DNA of 64,000 bases from the NCBI GenBank assembly GCA_000827325.1, contig KN832888.1, positions 100,069-164,068 on the forward strand, given 5' to 3'. This document shows positions 1-9,875 of the stretch, piece by piece. Below the pieces are notes generated by a model. It did no database searches, was not told where the DNA came from, and worked only from the letters and a program-made list of their open reading frames with translations. The stretch comes from Oidiodendron maius Zn (lineage: Eukaryota; Ascomycota; Leotiomycetes; Myxotrichaceae). The position numbers and the translations under genes are program-made. Each line of letters begins with the position of its first letter. Positions within the stretch are counted from its first letter, which is position 1.

Positions 1-235
1 AATATACCTTTTGACGCCCATCACGGATCCGCTTGCTTCTAGTTACAGTGAAGGCATATCCCTGTAGCTTAGCCCAGCTCTGAATAGCCTCAAAAAGGGC
101 TTCCTTAGAGGGATAGGCAGCTAGAGGTGGTAGGGATAACGCGTCAGACGCGCTGGTCAGGGGTTGTGATACTGGTGGTGGTGGTGGTGGTTGAGAAAAG
201 GGGTCAGAAAGGTCGAATTGGCTGAATTGATCCAT
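1..235 (-). CDS. Mutator-like (MULE) transposase N-terminus, partial
   Basis: The frame opens at an ATG at 235 (complement) and runs off the left edge of the window. The first 78 residues begin MDQFSQFDLSDPF, continue with a run of prolines, and then resemble the FAR1-type DNA-binding start of fungal Mutator-like transposases (a YPSKEALFEAIQSWAK segment followed by a basic stretch). MULE transposases bind their terminal repeats and catalyse cut-and-paste transposition. Only the N-terminus is visible, so whether the element is intact cannot be judged. The family call rests on remembered resemblance of this short region. A separate short inverted-repeat element lies just upstream of the start codon. 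Confidence 0.55.
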   Translation of the reverse strand, partial: MDQFSQFDLSDPFSQPPPPPPVSQPLTSASDALSLPPLAAYPSKEALFEAIQSWAKLQGYAFTVTRSKRIRDGRQKVY

Positions 236-412
236 TTTCAGGGCTGTATTCAGGCTTTAAGAGGGCTGTATTCAAGCTTCAAGAGGGCTGTAATCAGGCT
301 TCAAGAGGGTTGTATTTGATTCAGGGCTATTAAGAGCTTAGGTTCTGTAATAACAAGCAAAGGGGGACTAACTGTAAAGGGATACGCTAGTTATATTCAC
401 ACCACAGCGTCC

Positions 413-858
413 CACCAGTGGTTGTCAGAATTCGTGCCGCACCTCCCAAATTTAACCGAAAACACACCAAAACCGCTCTCTTTATAACTTTATTACTTTG
501 CAACCTTATAATGTAAATATATATAATACTCTATATATAGATTAGTTACCCTCTAGAGAGTAGTATTACCTGCAAAATTTTATTTTAAAATCAATATTTA
601 AGCTACTATTTTAAAAATTTGCTTTTACTAATAAATCTATATAGCTAAATCATAAACTATAAGTTTTTATCTAATACCCTAGCTTTACTAGAATTCTAAT
701 AGGTAATTGTTTATACTCTAGCTTAGATATAACTATTTATTTCATTTTAAGAAGATTGGTTCATAGACTAACTTGTTATAACTATATAAAGTAGGTAGAT
801 TTTGGTGTGTTTTCGGTTCAATTTGGGGGTGCGGCACGAATTCTGACAACGACTGGTG
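413..858. repeat. MITE-like element with ~58-bp terminal inverted repeats
   Basis: The segment 413-471 is the imperfect inverted copy of 800-858. The shared core includes GTTGTCAGAATTCGTGCCGC and, further in, ACCGAAAACACACCAAAA. The 330 bp between the arms are very AT-rich and have no convincing coding frame. This is the structure of a non-autonomous DNA transposon. Both ends are flanked by the trinucleotide TCC (410-412 and 859-861), a possible 3-bp target duplication, which is too short to be decisive. The superfamily is not assigned. Confidence 0.7.
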
Positions 859-977
859 TCCTAAAGGGGTAATCTTAGTAATATTCACACCTCTTTGGCC
901 GAAAAGGGTAAATGATATGCGTGGTGTGAAAATGAGTCAGCATCTGTGTGAATGTAACACGAGCCCTATGGAGCATA

Positions 978-1418
978 ACGTATTTGATAAGCGAGTGGCG
1001 GATGTATGCGAGTGGCAGACTCCTATTTTAGAGCAAAATCATCCAACACCAGCCCTCTATTATATTAATAACCATAACACCTATAAGCTTCAAACTTAAT
1101 ATTTAAAGTTTCCTGGCTACTGCAATAACTATAAGCTAGTTTTTAAGATTTCAAATAGCTAGAATCAATTAAGTATAAAATTTAAAGGCTAAAAAGAGGC
1201 ATTTTTAAGAAATTCTAGCTTTTTAGCTAAATAATCTAACTATATTACTCTATAAATTAAGTTCAGGACTTCCACACTATAGATGAATATATCGGTATAT
1301 TATATAAAGTAATAAGTATTATTGTCGTTGATATAGGGGGGGGGTTTGTTTTGATGATTTTGCGGTAAAATAGCAGTCCGCCACTCGCATACATCCGCCA
1401 CTCGCTTATCAAATACGT
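978..1418. mobile_element. 441-bp Tc1/mariner-type (pogo/Fot1-like) MITE
   Basis: The left end (978-1017) and the right end (1380-1418) are perfect inverted repeats of about 40 bp, starting ACGTATTTGATAAGCG. Each end directly abuts a TA dinucleotide (976-977 and 1419-1420), the target-site duplication expected for Tc1/mariner elements. Each arm contains the nonamer GCGAGTGGC twice, 17 bp apart start to start, which resembles the paired transposase-binding repeats in pogo/Fot1 ends. The interior is AT-rich with no transposase, so it would depend on an enzyme supplied in trans. Confidence 0.8.
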
Positions 1419-1420
1419 TA

Positions 1421-3339
1421 GCGTATTGTAGCTGACAAATAACGTATCCGATAGATACAGGACCTGTTTATTGTCCACCAACCGTGCATCGCAAATTAGC
1501 ACATGAATTAATGTACCACATATTCTCCCATGTCCCTGTCTAGTTAGGTATTAGCGCCTATGTCGAGCGTGACTTGCCAGTAACCTGCCGCATAAAATGG
1601 CCTCGGGTTTAAAAGAGAACCCGTATTCTACAATTTCGAGTGCTGACCAAAATTCAAATGAAGAGGACGTGCACTTAGTGTCAAAACTCGTGGGCACTTA
1701 CCTGAAAGATATTCACTGGTATCAGAACCTGAGAAGGATAATACCGTTGCATTTAGTAGGCTCCAGCACTTGCCTTTCTCTCAATTTGGTTGCTGTGCTG
1801 TGCCACAGGGGAACACTAGCCCTGATCTGGTTTAACGTGGGTAATTTTGATTCTGGGGGAACACCGATCTTGGTTTCTTTGTAGACAGATGCCTCCGCCT
1901 ACCATTCCGCCCGTGAACTTTAAGGTGGATACAAGGTAATTGTACTAAATGTGTGTAGCTCAGCGTGCTCTGTGTAGTAAATTGGGGTATATACGGCAAG
2001 AGGGGGCATTAGCCTCACCACTACTGAGGAGGTAGCGTCTCGGCAACGTGTTCTGCACGAATCAGAGCAGAAGGAGGGCAGGAGAGTTTATGCATCTAAT
2101 ATTTTAGTGGCAAAAGCCAAAAACTAGAATCGGCGCATGCTACAATTTTTGGCTAGTCGAATCAGAGCCGGAGAAAGTGTAAGGAAAAGCCGGTGTTGGC
2201 AGCAAGCTATGATCCACAAGTAGGAGTTGCCCGAGTGCCCGTTATAGAATTGTCCCCCAGGTTGCAATAGACATGCAGCACCGGAATAATATATGAGCAT
2301 AGCCTGAAGTGGCTAAGGATGGGTCCTTTCGCAGCAAAATATTATATCAGCACCACCATGGTGATGTGGAATTCTATTGCAAACTCTTTACTCTTTCGAG
2401 ACAAGAAAGATGTGAATATATCTCACCTGATCCGCTAGTAGATTAGTAGTTGCACTATCGCTCGCTGGCTCTGATTCATGATATTTAGTCAATATACATT
2501 CAGGGGTACATCCATCAGTCTCACGACGTCATTCAAGCGCAGCATTAACATTGCCCCATTCCTCATTCTGGAATCCCCGCAAGTTGGTATGGACAGCTGA
2601 AATCTCTGACTGACTTTGCTACTGCATAGTGCACGATGTGAGGGTGCTGGGCTCTGCTCTCAGATCTAAGCACGCTGCCTACTTGTTACGTTGGTGTAGG
2701 AAACACTTTCAAAAACCTCTCAGTATGTAATAGCTTCGAACATAGGCTTCCGAAATTTGTAGTTAGTGGACTGCTATCGGTCAATAGTGACCTAACATCA
2801 AGTACTGTGTCAGCGCGGATGATAGGCAGGAGACATCGCTCGAGAACGCTGCTGCCTTCGTCTCGCTAAGTGGCTCAGTACCAAGCTCTCTGACCGCGCC
2901 CAAGACAAGATAAACATCTACGATCCAAAACGGCCCGAGATTCGGGAGCTCTAGGGAATCTCAGTGCCCGGCATGTATGCCCGAGTCAGGAACAGAGATT
3001 TCATCAAAACTTGGACTGTATGTTAGCTCTAAAGCATCATTGCTAAATTTGAGGAAGGCTCTTCGGTCCAGTGCATCGTAGTCATTCGTTTATCGTTTCT
3101 ATGTTATAATTTAGCTACGAGGTAAATGGCTGAAGGACGCCTTAGAATCTCAACTAACTAGTTTAAAGGTAACATATCTTATATCAAATTATAGTAGGTT
3201 TAACTTAGTATTAAAGATAGTAAACTTTTTAAAAATATGAGATAGTAAATTCAATACAAGTTTCGTCCGCGACTGTGTCTCCTGATAACTACTAATATAT
3301 TGAAATGTGGTAGCTGGAAGGTTAATTTTGCTTCAGATA
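1421..3339. other. No recognisable gene
   Basis: Only short overlapping frames occur here, none with a recognisable family, splice structure or consistent coding bias. 3100-3260 is markedly AT-rich. A CACCATGGTG palindrome sits at 2354-2363. I see no RNA gene or transposon ends. Confidence 0.5.
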
Positions 3340-4428
3340 CTATTTAGGAAACTGCGTTTGGAGTGCGCTGGGTTGCTGCAACAAGAACAGCGGACCGGCG
3401 AGCACAGAATCTTGAGTTGGGGCATCTTTCTTGTCTGAGAGCACGACTAAGATGATCCCCTTCTCTTCTAGTTCCCCTGGAATAACTGAGCTTAGTTTGC
3501 TGATATCCAAAGGCACAGAGATAGTCTCTAACCCATGGAAGAATACAGCATAGTAGTCGCAACCCCTCTTGAACACCGGCACATTCTCTGGATCCACAAA
3601 CTCAAATACTATCATATTCCCCGGAGTGCCAACCCCAACGGTCGAATTGGATGATAGTTGAGGAAGGTTTTGGCGCGGCGACGGATATACGGGATTGATA
3701 GATGGGCAGGACCCTGGGACAATAAACCGGTTCGTGCTGTCGAGTATCTGGTTCGCATAGGGATAAACGGTATCAATGGGACCTGCAAAGGGGTCCACAT
3801 GCCAGATGTCTATGAGCGCCCAAATACCGTGACGGGTTTCTGTCTCACCAATGCCGACAAGAGCGCTTTTCGTCTCATCTGTGATGGCTTGCCGGACTAG
3901 ACCGGCTGCGAATACCATACTGGAGACTTCGATAAGGGTTTGCAAGGCGAGAAATGTGGCAACAGAGGCATCGTCGCTGTACTGAAAACCGAAGTCGTAT
4001 GCACAAGATCCCGGCTTAATCGAGGTGGGAGAGATGGAGTCTTGGAATATGCGCATATGTCCTGCCTCGGTATCTCGGATCTCCAAAAGGCGGCTGTAGG
4101 TAGTATTTGGGAAGCCAAGTGCTGTGAAGGAAGATGCATTGAAAACCTCCACTCCTTGCTGGTAAAACGAAAAGATTGCCCACTCTGCTGCAAGGAGATT
4201 CTGGAACAGGCGGTCGTCAGGTCCCGGTTGACCTTTCGCAGAGGGAAGGATGGGCGCAGTTACATTGGCAGGGAAAGGTGGTGCCCGTCCGGTGTAGTCG
4301 CTATAGTACGAGCTCTCGCCGGGAACTGGACCATAATTAGGGTCACTAAGATTGCGGATTGTGAGTGGACTTCCTGTAGCCGAGGTGGCTATGACAGCAA
4401 TTACTTGAAGAGATAGAAAACCCCTCAT
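3340..4428 (-). CDS. Rds1-like secreted ferritin-fold stress protein
   Basis: A 362-residue protein whose chosen start (4428) gives a hydrophobic signal peptide (MRGFLSLQVIAVIATSATGS). An upstream in-frame start at 4521 would bury that signal behind about 31 residues. After a Pro/Tyr-rich linker the chain has a helical region (roughly residues 70-240) with an AAEWAIFSFYQQGVEVF segment and a later IGETETRHGIWAL segment. These are the glutamate/histidine-bearing helices of the ferritin-like domain found in fungal Rds1-type proteins. Rds1 of fission yeast is a stress- and nutrient-regulated protein, and biochemical function in this family is mostly unknown. Several N-x-S/T sites fit secretion. 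Single exon, flanked by gene-poor DNA. Confidence 0.75.
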   Translation of the reverse strand: MRGFLSLQVIAVIATSATGSPLTIRNLSDPNYGPVPGESSYYSDYTGRAPPFPANVTAPILPSAKGQPGPDDRLFQNLLAAEWAIFSFYQQGVEVFNASSFTALGFPNTTYSRLLEIRDTEAGHMRIFQDSISPTSIKPGSCAYDFGFQYSDDASVATFLALQTLIEVSSMVFAAGLVRQAITDETKSALVGIGETETRHGIWALIDIWHVDPFAGPIDTVYPYANQILDSTNRFIVPGSCPSINPVYPSPRQNLPQLSSNSTVGVGTPGNMIVFEFVDPENVPVFKRGCDYYAVFFHGLETISVPLDISKLSSVIPGELEEKGIILVVLSDKKDAPTQDSVLAGPLFLLQQPSALQTQFPK

Positions 4429-5401
4429 GCTTAAGAATTCGCGTGTTATGTGAAAGGTCTGTTTTAAAGAGGCGATATCAGTAGCATATGAGAGAGGAGC
4501 AAGAAGATGATAGTACTGCACGAGGATAGGGAGTTAATTATCTTAAATAGCTATCGCAGTGAGAAAGTGTTGCCTAGGATTGCGTAGTTCATGAATCCTA
4601 TATACAAATGTGATTATTGACTGAAGTGGATCTGTCTATCAAAGCAAACAGGGTATTGCTCTTGCGTACCTCTCGGACCAGAACCCGTAGTGCACCAAAG
4701 GGATAGGCATGTGCAACACACATGAACATCTTTTCTCAAAAGAAAAGACCGCAGAAGTGCGGATTTAGCCAGGCCTTCCTGCTTACCCGATTTTTTTTTT
4801 TCAAGAAAATAGGTATATTTACGTTAGGTCTCCACCCCAGGGCGCAACTGTTTCCGAATAGGGTAACCTGTATGTTCACCTAGTAATTATGCACACTCTA
4901 ACCCTCCCACGCCCTTACACTGTTGCCTTCAACATATACCCCCTATTAATATCAACTTCTATTAGCAACGCTTGCTGGTACTATTTGTAGCAAACACCTG
5001 ATTAACTCAATTAATCGCATCAAAATTTATTAGTATTGTAATGAACAATTCAGTCAATGTACGGTTGGATAGTCATCAATATCTACCGCTCCATAAAGAT
5101 GATATTGGCTATTATTATCAGTCTTAAATTGGTTCATGTCCACGCAGGTGCTTACACTTCCTATTGCACCTGATATTCAAAAAACGGTTATGGCTATCCA
5201 TGGTCCTTGATCCTGGTTGTGATACACATGCCTCGGTTGCGTATTCTAAGCATATCATCGCACCCTACCTAAACTGTAGTATTGTTAATAGACGACGGTC
5301 CTTAACTGAGCGCTCGCCCCACGCGACCAAAGCTCTCCTATTGATATTTTCAGATCATATCTTGTCCCTTACGATTTGGCCTTCTTCTAGGATCCGCACG
5401 A
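4429..5401. other. Upstream region of the Rds1-like gene; no gene seen
   Basis: No supported coding frame. A T12 tract lies at about 4791-4802 and AT-rich sequence at 4900-5110. The left part is presumably the promoter of the leftward Rds1-like gene. Confidence 0.45.
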
Positions 5402-6864
5402 GTGTTAACTCCCGCACTGACTCAAAACTTATATCAGTTAACTATCTCGATATTTCCGGCTGAGCTAGTCTTCCAGTTGAGCATCTTCTTCGCTTCGGAG
5501 GAATTCATAGATGGCGACCCAGGCTCGAGCTTGCTGGTTTACTTCAGCGGTGTCCCCGGTATTCGCGAAGACGGGCTCACATTCAGGAGAGCGAAAGAGT
5601 TCACGCCGCTTGTGGCTGGGCTTATTTACATGCAGTGTCTCCTCTTCCTCGAATATGCTCTGCCACATCGTACCTACGCCTATATAGGCTACGAACGCCG
5701 ACCCAAATGAGACCATCTGGAACGACTGAATTTGGTCCACCTTCGCTACATGGTCCTTCGGTCCATGAGTCCACTTGGAGAATTCATGAGCCTCTTGCAT
5801 TGCGGACGAAAGCTAGCACCTCAAGATCCTCCAACATTCTTCGTCCGCTGGGTGCTGGGTGACCAGACGTTACACTACCATGATACATCAATCACCATGG
5901 ACGAGTTCCATGCGCTCGCCCATCGAGTTGTCAAGGTTGCTGGGGATCTATGTAAGGAGCTCATGTACAATTGGCTGCAGCAGGTAGACCTCCACCAGGT
6001 GAAAGACGATCTGCAGAACCGGAAGGCGGGATTTTCTTTCGTTCGTCACCCAGATAACCGTCTATCTGAGGCCTATTTAGGTCTGCTTGCGAAGGCCTCT
6101 ACCGCTAAGCCGAACGCTCTCATGACGCACGGAACGTAGGATCATCCAGCCGTTGCCCAGCGCCTAGCAAAGAAGAAGGCCTTCCTGATGACTCTCTTAG
6201 CTACCATGTACATTACAGGTGGCCAAGCGCCTCGCGGTAGTGAGTTCTTAAGTATTGATCACTGCAATGGAGCCTTCGACGGACGTGAGGTCTATGTAGA
6301 TGACGGGTTCATGGCATATCTTACTCGATATCACAAAGCATAGGCAACCACGAATTACGAGTTCTACGTGATGCTTTATCTCCCACTCAAGGCAGGAAGG
6401 CTTCTGCTCTATTACCTCGTCTGCGTCCGGCCATTTTCGGCCATGTTAGCTAGGGAGATCGGCCTAGTCAACAAAGACGTACAGAGTAATCATCTCTTCT
6501 GCTCTGACCAAGATCCCACTAACGTCTGGTAATCTTGGACGCTCACAAATGTCCTTCGAGAGATTATTGCCGAGGTATTCCGCAAACCCATCGGCATTCG
6601 ACTCTACAGGCAGTTATCCATCGCAATTACTAACAAGCATGTCCAGCTACCGCCGACAACAATGTAGTTTTTGCCTGGCAGAATTGCCATCGTCCGGCCC
6701 AGCGTGCGGAGCACTACGCTCTAGACGGGGCTTTTCCTACTCATTTGCAACCAGCTCTGCTTACTATGTATAAGCAGGCTTCCATTGAATGGAATCGGTA
6801 CCAAGGCCACAGGAGCAGGGATTCACCTCTTTTAACCAAGTTAGAAGGTCCACTTGTTAGATAA
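5402..6864 (+). pseudogene. Decayed telomere-linked RecQ-helicase-type (TLH-like) protein fragment
   Basis: One frame can be read from about 5402 to 6690, interrupted by stops at 5708 (TGA), 6137 (TAG), 6341 (TAG), 6530 (TAA) and 6665 (TAG). A +1 shift near 6700 then restores a tail (AEHYALDGAFPTHLQPALL) ending at 6862-6864. Blocks such as ITGGQAPRGSEFLSIDHCN, LKAGRLLLYYLVCVRPFSAM and RLYRQLSIAITNKHVQ match my memory of the N-terminal region of large fungal RecQ-like helicases that lie near telomeres. The helicase domain itself is absent. Most stops are explained by CAG/CAA/CGA to TAG/TAA/TGA transitions. No start codon is assigned. The family is recalled, not searched. Confidence 0.6.
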
Positions 6865-7514
6865 ACATCCAAATTCTAGACATCATCTTATCTATATTCT
6901 GAACATATCAATAATTAATTTAAGATGAGTTTTAGAATACAGTTTAAAGGGAGTTATGAAGGCTATAGTAATGATTAGTATGGTGGCAACAGTGGTTGTG
7001 CAGCTAACTGGTCCCCGTTGGATTCGACGTAGGCAATGGTTATTACAGTTAGCTGTAATACCCATCCCCGTCACCGCTACCATCAGGCGATGCTGGGACA
7101 TTCTCATCCTTCGAGGAACTTGGGTTATGCAGCCATGGATATCTTATTGGTTGAGGACTCGAGTTGATGCGTATGTCGCTTCCGCATATGGCGCCAGAGA
7201 TTGTCCTTACGCTTGAAGAGGTGATTGAGTTTGCACCCGTATACTGGACACGCGTAATGTTTGGTAGTGTTATGGACTGAGTTGATGTGGCGGTGGAGGT
7301 CCCTCGGATACTGGCGGGTGGTGCTAAGCAGGATCTGGGAATTTTTACATTGTATACTATTATGGTAGTGATAATTTTAGGTTAGAATACGGCCATAGTT
7401 ACAGAAATATTACTATTAGACACACTGACTTCAAGCAAAGTATACTTCCAGGATCCTTATCAAGCCGCGAAAGTATGCGGTACCAACCACCAATCAGATG
7501 AGATGGAGTATGGA
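6865..7514. other. Intergenic, no gene seen
   Basis: Short frames only. AT-rich around 6860-6960. It separates the decayed helicase fragment from the end of the leftward transcription-factor gene. Confidence 0.45.
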
Positions 7515-9454
7515 TCACCATTCAATAACCTCTTGTACCGTCTTCCTCGCTAAACTATGCTTAGTCCCTGGTCTGCTGTAGGTCAAGGTAGCCTTCCTCC
7601 CCACATGGTCGAAGACGGGGGTAATATCTGATATCCGAGCCCAGTCCGGAATGTCCTCGTAGGTCCTTATACCAGTCAACCCAGCCTCTTCAATCTCTAG
7701 AACCCTCTGAGCAACCTTAGAGGCCAAAAGAGAATTCCATACGCCCTCTGTTCGGCCGCATGTTTGGAGAAGAGTGATTGCCCGCCTGCGAATGAGAGGA
7801 TCTCGACATCGACAAGAAACCTCGAAAATAGGTCCGACGATCGCCATATCAATGCTAAAAGTCGGCCTTCCAGAGTTTGATTTGTACTCAAGCTCTACTA
7901 TTTCTTCTGCAAGAGAAACAATCCTCTGGAATGTCGGAGTGAAAATATCCCAGGCTTTCTGATCATCGACCATTGTTCGAGTGAGCATCACTGATGTTGA
8001 GCCAAGCTCTTTTAGGATAGTCAGAACCGCAACCCCCTTTCTTTCAATGTCGGTCAAGTCGTCACCGCGGTTGAAGAGGAATGTATTTAACGCTGCAGAC
8101 CATTTTTCCAGAATGCCTATGGAACTCTTTTGCCACGCTTTAAAAACATCGGGAATTTGTTCGTTCGTGGGGCCCCGAACATCACTAATAGAATAGGATA
8201 ACATGTGCCAGTGGAATACGAGGGAGTCCCGCGCTTGAGATAAGCTGGAAAAGAAAGGTGGTATTTTCCGTGTCCATGCATATTTCTTCATTACTTTGTA
8301 AATCTGCCATTTCCCGCCCTCGCCGACCATCTGCGCCTTGGTCAGAACATTTACCATGTACCAAATTACGAGGTATTACCTGGGTTACTTGAAGATCAAG
8401 GCGCATGAACAATTCTTCTAGCATTTCCATGGGAACATAGGGTATTGCTGATGTTTCGAGGCCAAAATTTTGGAGTTGTCCGTTCTGAGCTTCGCACAAG
8501 ATTTTCATGCCTGATTGTACATGTGTGATTGCCGGACCATAGCTACCTTGCATGGTCTGAAGATGGTAAGTAAAGATGAAGGTTTGATTTGGGGGTATGA
8601 TTGTCCCAAGTGCTGTGGAACATTAAGATTGTCTCGGGTTGAAGATGTAAAGGTTTGGATGTACGTGGTGGTTGGGAATATTGGGATTTGGAAAGGGTTT
8701 AAAGAGATGTCATCCCACCTCAAAGCAGGTAAATAGAACAGATGCTATCAGACACACATCGATAGCTTGTTGACCTTTGCTTGAAAGCGACTGATTGAGG
8801 AGCTTGATCGCCTGATTGTAGTTCTTCAGAGCAAAGTCATCGGTCCACCCTTTGGCATCGCTCTGTACCACTAAGCCGTTATCTTGTTCGAATCTTTCGT
8901 GAAGTGCTCCCAACGCAATGATTGCGTGTCGGACTGAAGGTTCGTGATGAGTTGTTTGAAGTAGGAGCCGCTCCCAGAAATCGCCACCGAAGAAGCTCGA
9001 CAGTTGAGCCGCAGTTCTCTGTTTGAAGAAGTGAAAAGAGCGACGTTCCTTTTCGCTACCAAGAAAACCAATAGAGGGAGATCGTATCAGTGTCTGAGGC
9101 GATATGTTCGCAATGTCTGAGCCTATGAAGTTTCCATGGCTTTGTGGTTCAAACCCCTCACACTTGCGCCCTGTTGAAATGCATTTAAGACAGTATGGAA
9201 GAGCTTCGTCACATTTAATTCTACGTACTGGAAGGACATATTAGTTTCCGGTACTCAAAATAGTCGAGCTGAAGCTTACTCCTGTGAAACAGTGAGCCAT
9301 GTGACATCGTCACCACTAGGAGGTGCTCCATCCATCAAGACATAGATGGAGAGCCGGAATATGGCCCGAAAAGCACATACTTGCAAGTATTGCATCCAGT
9401 TCGAGTTTTAGGACGATATGCGCGCTTCCTCTGACCCAGGGCGACTCGGGGCAT
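7515..9454 (-). CDS. Zn2Cys6 transcription factor with a predicted 2-nt micro-exon
   Basis: Proposed exons (complement): 9454-9381, 9281-9280, 9227-8719, 8556-8380, 8330-7515, giving 525 residues in one frame. Exon 1 ends in GCNTC plus AA. The two-nucleotide exon GA and the next exon (TA CGT AGA) complete K-I-R-R-I-K-C-D-E, so cysteines at 21, 24, 31, 38, 41 and 48 have perfect C-x2-C-x6-C-x6-C-x2-C-x6-C spacing. The introns around the micro-exon run GTATGT...TTTCACAG (99 bp) and GTAAGC...CTTCCAG (52 bp), with CTCAC and CTAAT branch candidates. The remaining chain has the long helical region typical of fungal regulators (ERRSFHFFKQRTAAQL, KGQQAIDVCLIASVLFTCFE, CRDPLIRRRAITLLQ). It is expected to bind DNA in the nucleus; the target is unknown. 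The intron at 8718-8557 has a weaker donor (GTGGGA). Confidence 0.8.
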
Positions 9455-9875
9455 TTTGGATGACGATATCTAGAGATTTAAGATTACAGAGGTGAGAGGT
9501 ACCGGCAGACAGTTGCTGTAATTGATTCATCTAGTCTTGTATTGCGATGATATGTTGCAGAAGCGGCCGCAAAGTGTTGTCGATGGACACATTCTTATGA
9601 TGAAGTTAAGTTTGGGTTTGCTGCGAGCAAGTGGCGATGATAGACCAAAATGGTTAATCAGCGAACAGGGGTTGCCCACCACTAAAGCCGGGTCAGGTCT
9701 AACTTATACTAGAGCCACAACAACATCTTTCACTCAGCCTTATAACAGCGCATGCTTATGTGCAAATTGAATATTATTGCTTCTAAAGTTAAGTCTAGCT
9801 TTAATAGAAGACGTTGAAGTACACTTTGAAATGTATTTAGCACGCCAAGGACCTTCTCTCGATGAAGATTACCGA
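9455..9875. other. Intergenic region between the regulator and RTA1 genes
   Basis: 421 bp upstream of the regulator start and downstream of the RTA1 stop, both genes leftward. No coding frame survives scrutiny. It probably holds the regulator promoter and the RTA1 3' end. Confidence 0.45.

Noticed and set aside
1597-1884. 95-codon frame on the plus strand
   Set aside because: No domain or splice context; near transposon remains.
3344-4416. Frames of 62-158 codons on both strands across the Rds1-like gene
   Set aside because: Shadows of the 362-residue gene in other frames.
9280-9331. A start codon at 9307 or 9331 giving the regulator a zinc cluster lacking its first two cysteines (SLFHRIRRIKC)
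   Set aside because: A better exon 1 with GCNTC lies upstream at 9454-9381, and the 2-nt exon model restores the full finger; the 9307 reading uses intron sequence that ends in a good acceptor.
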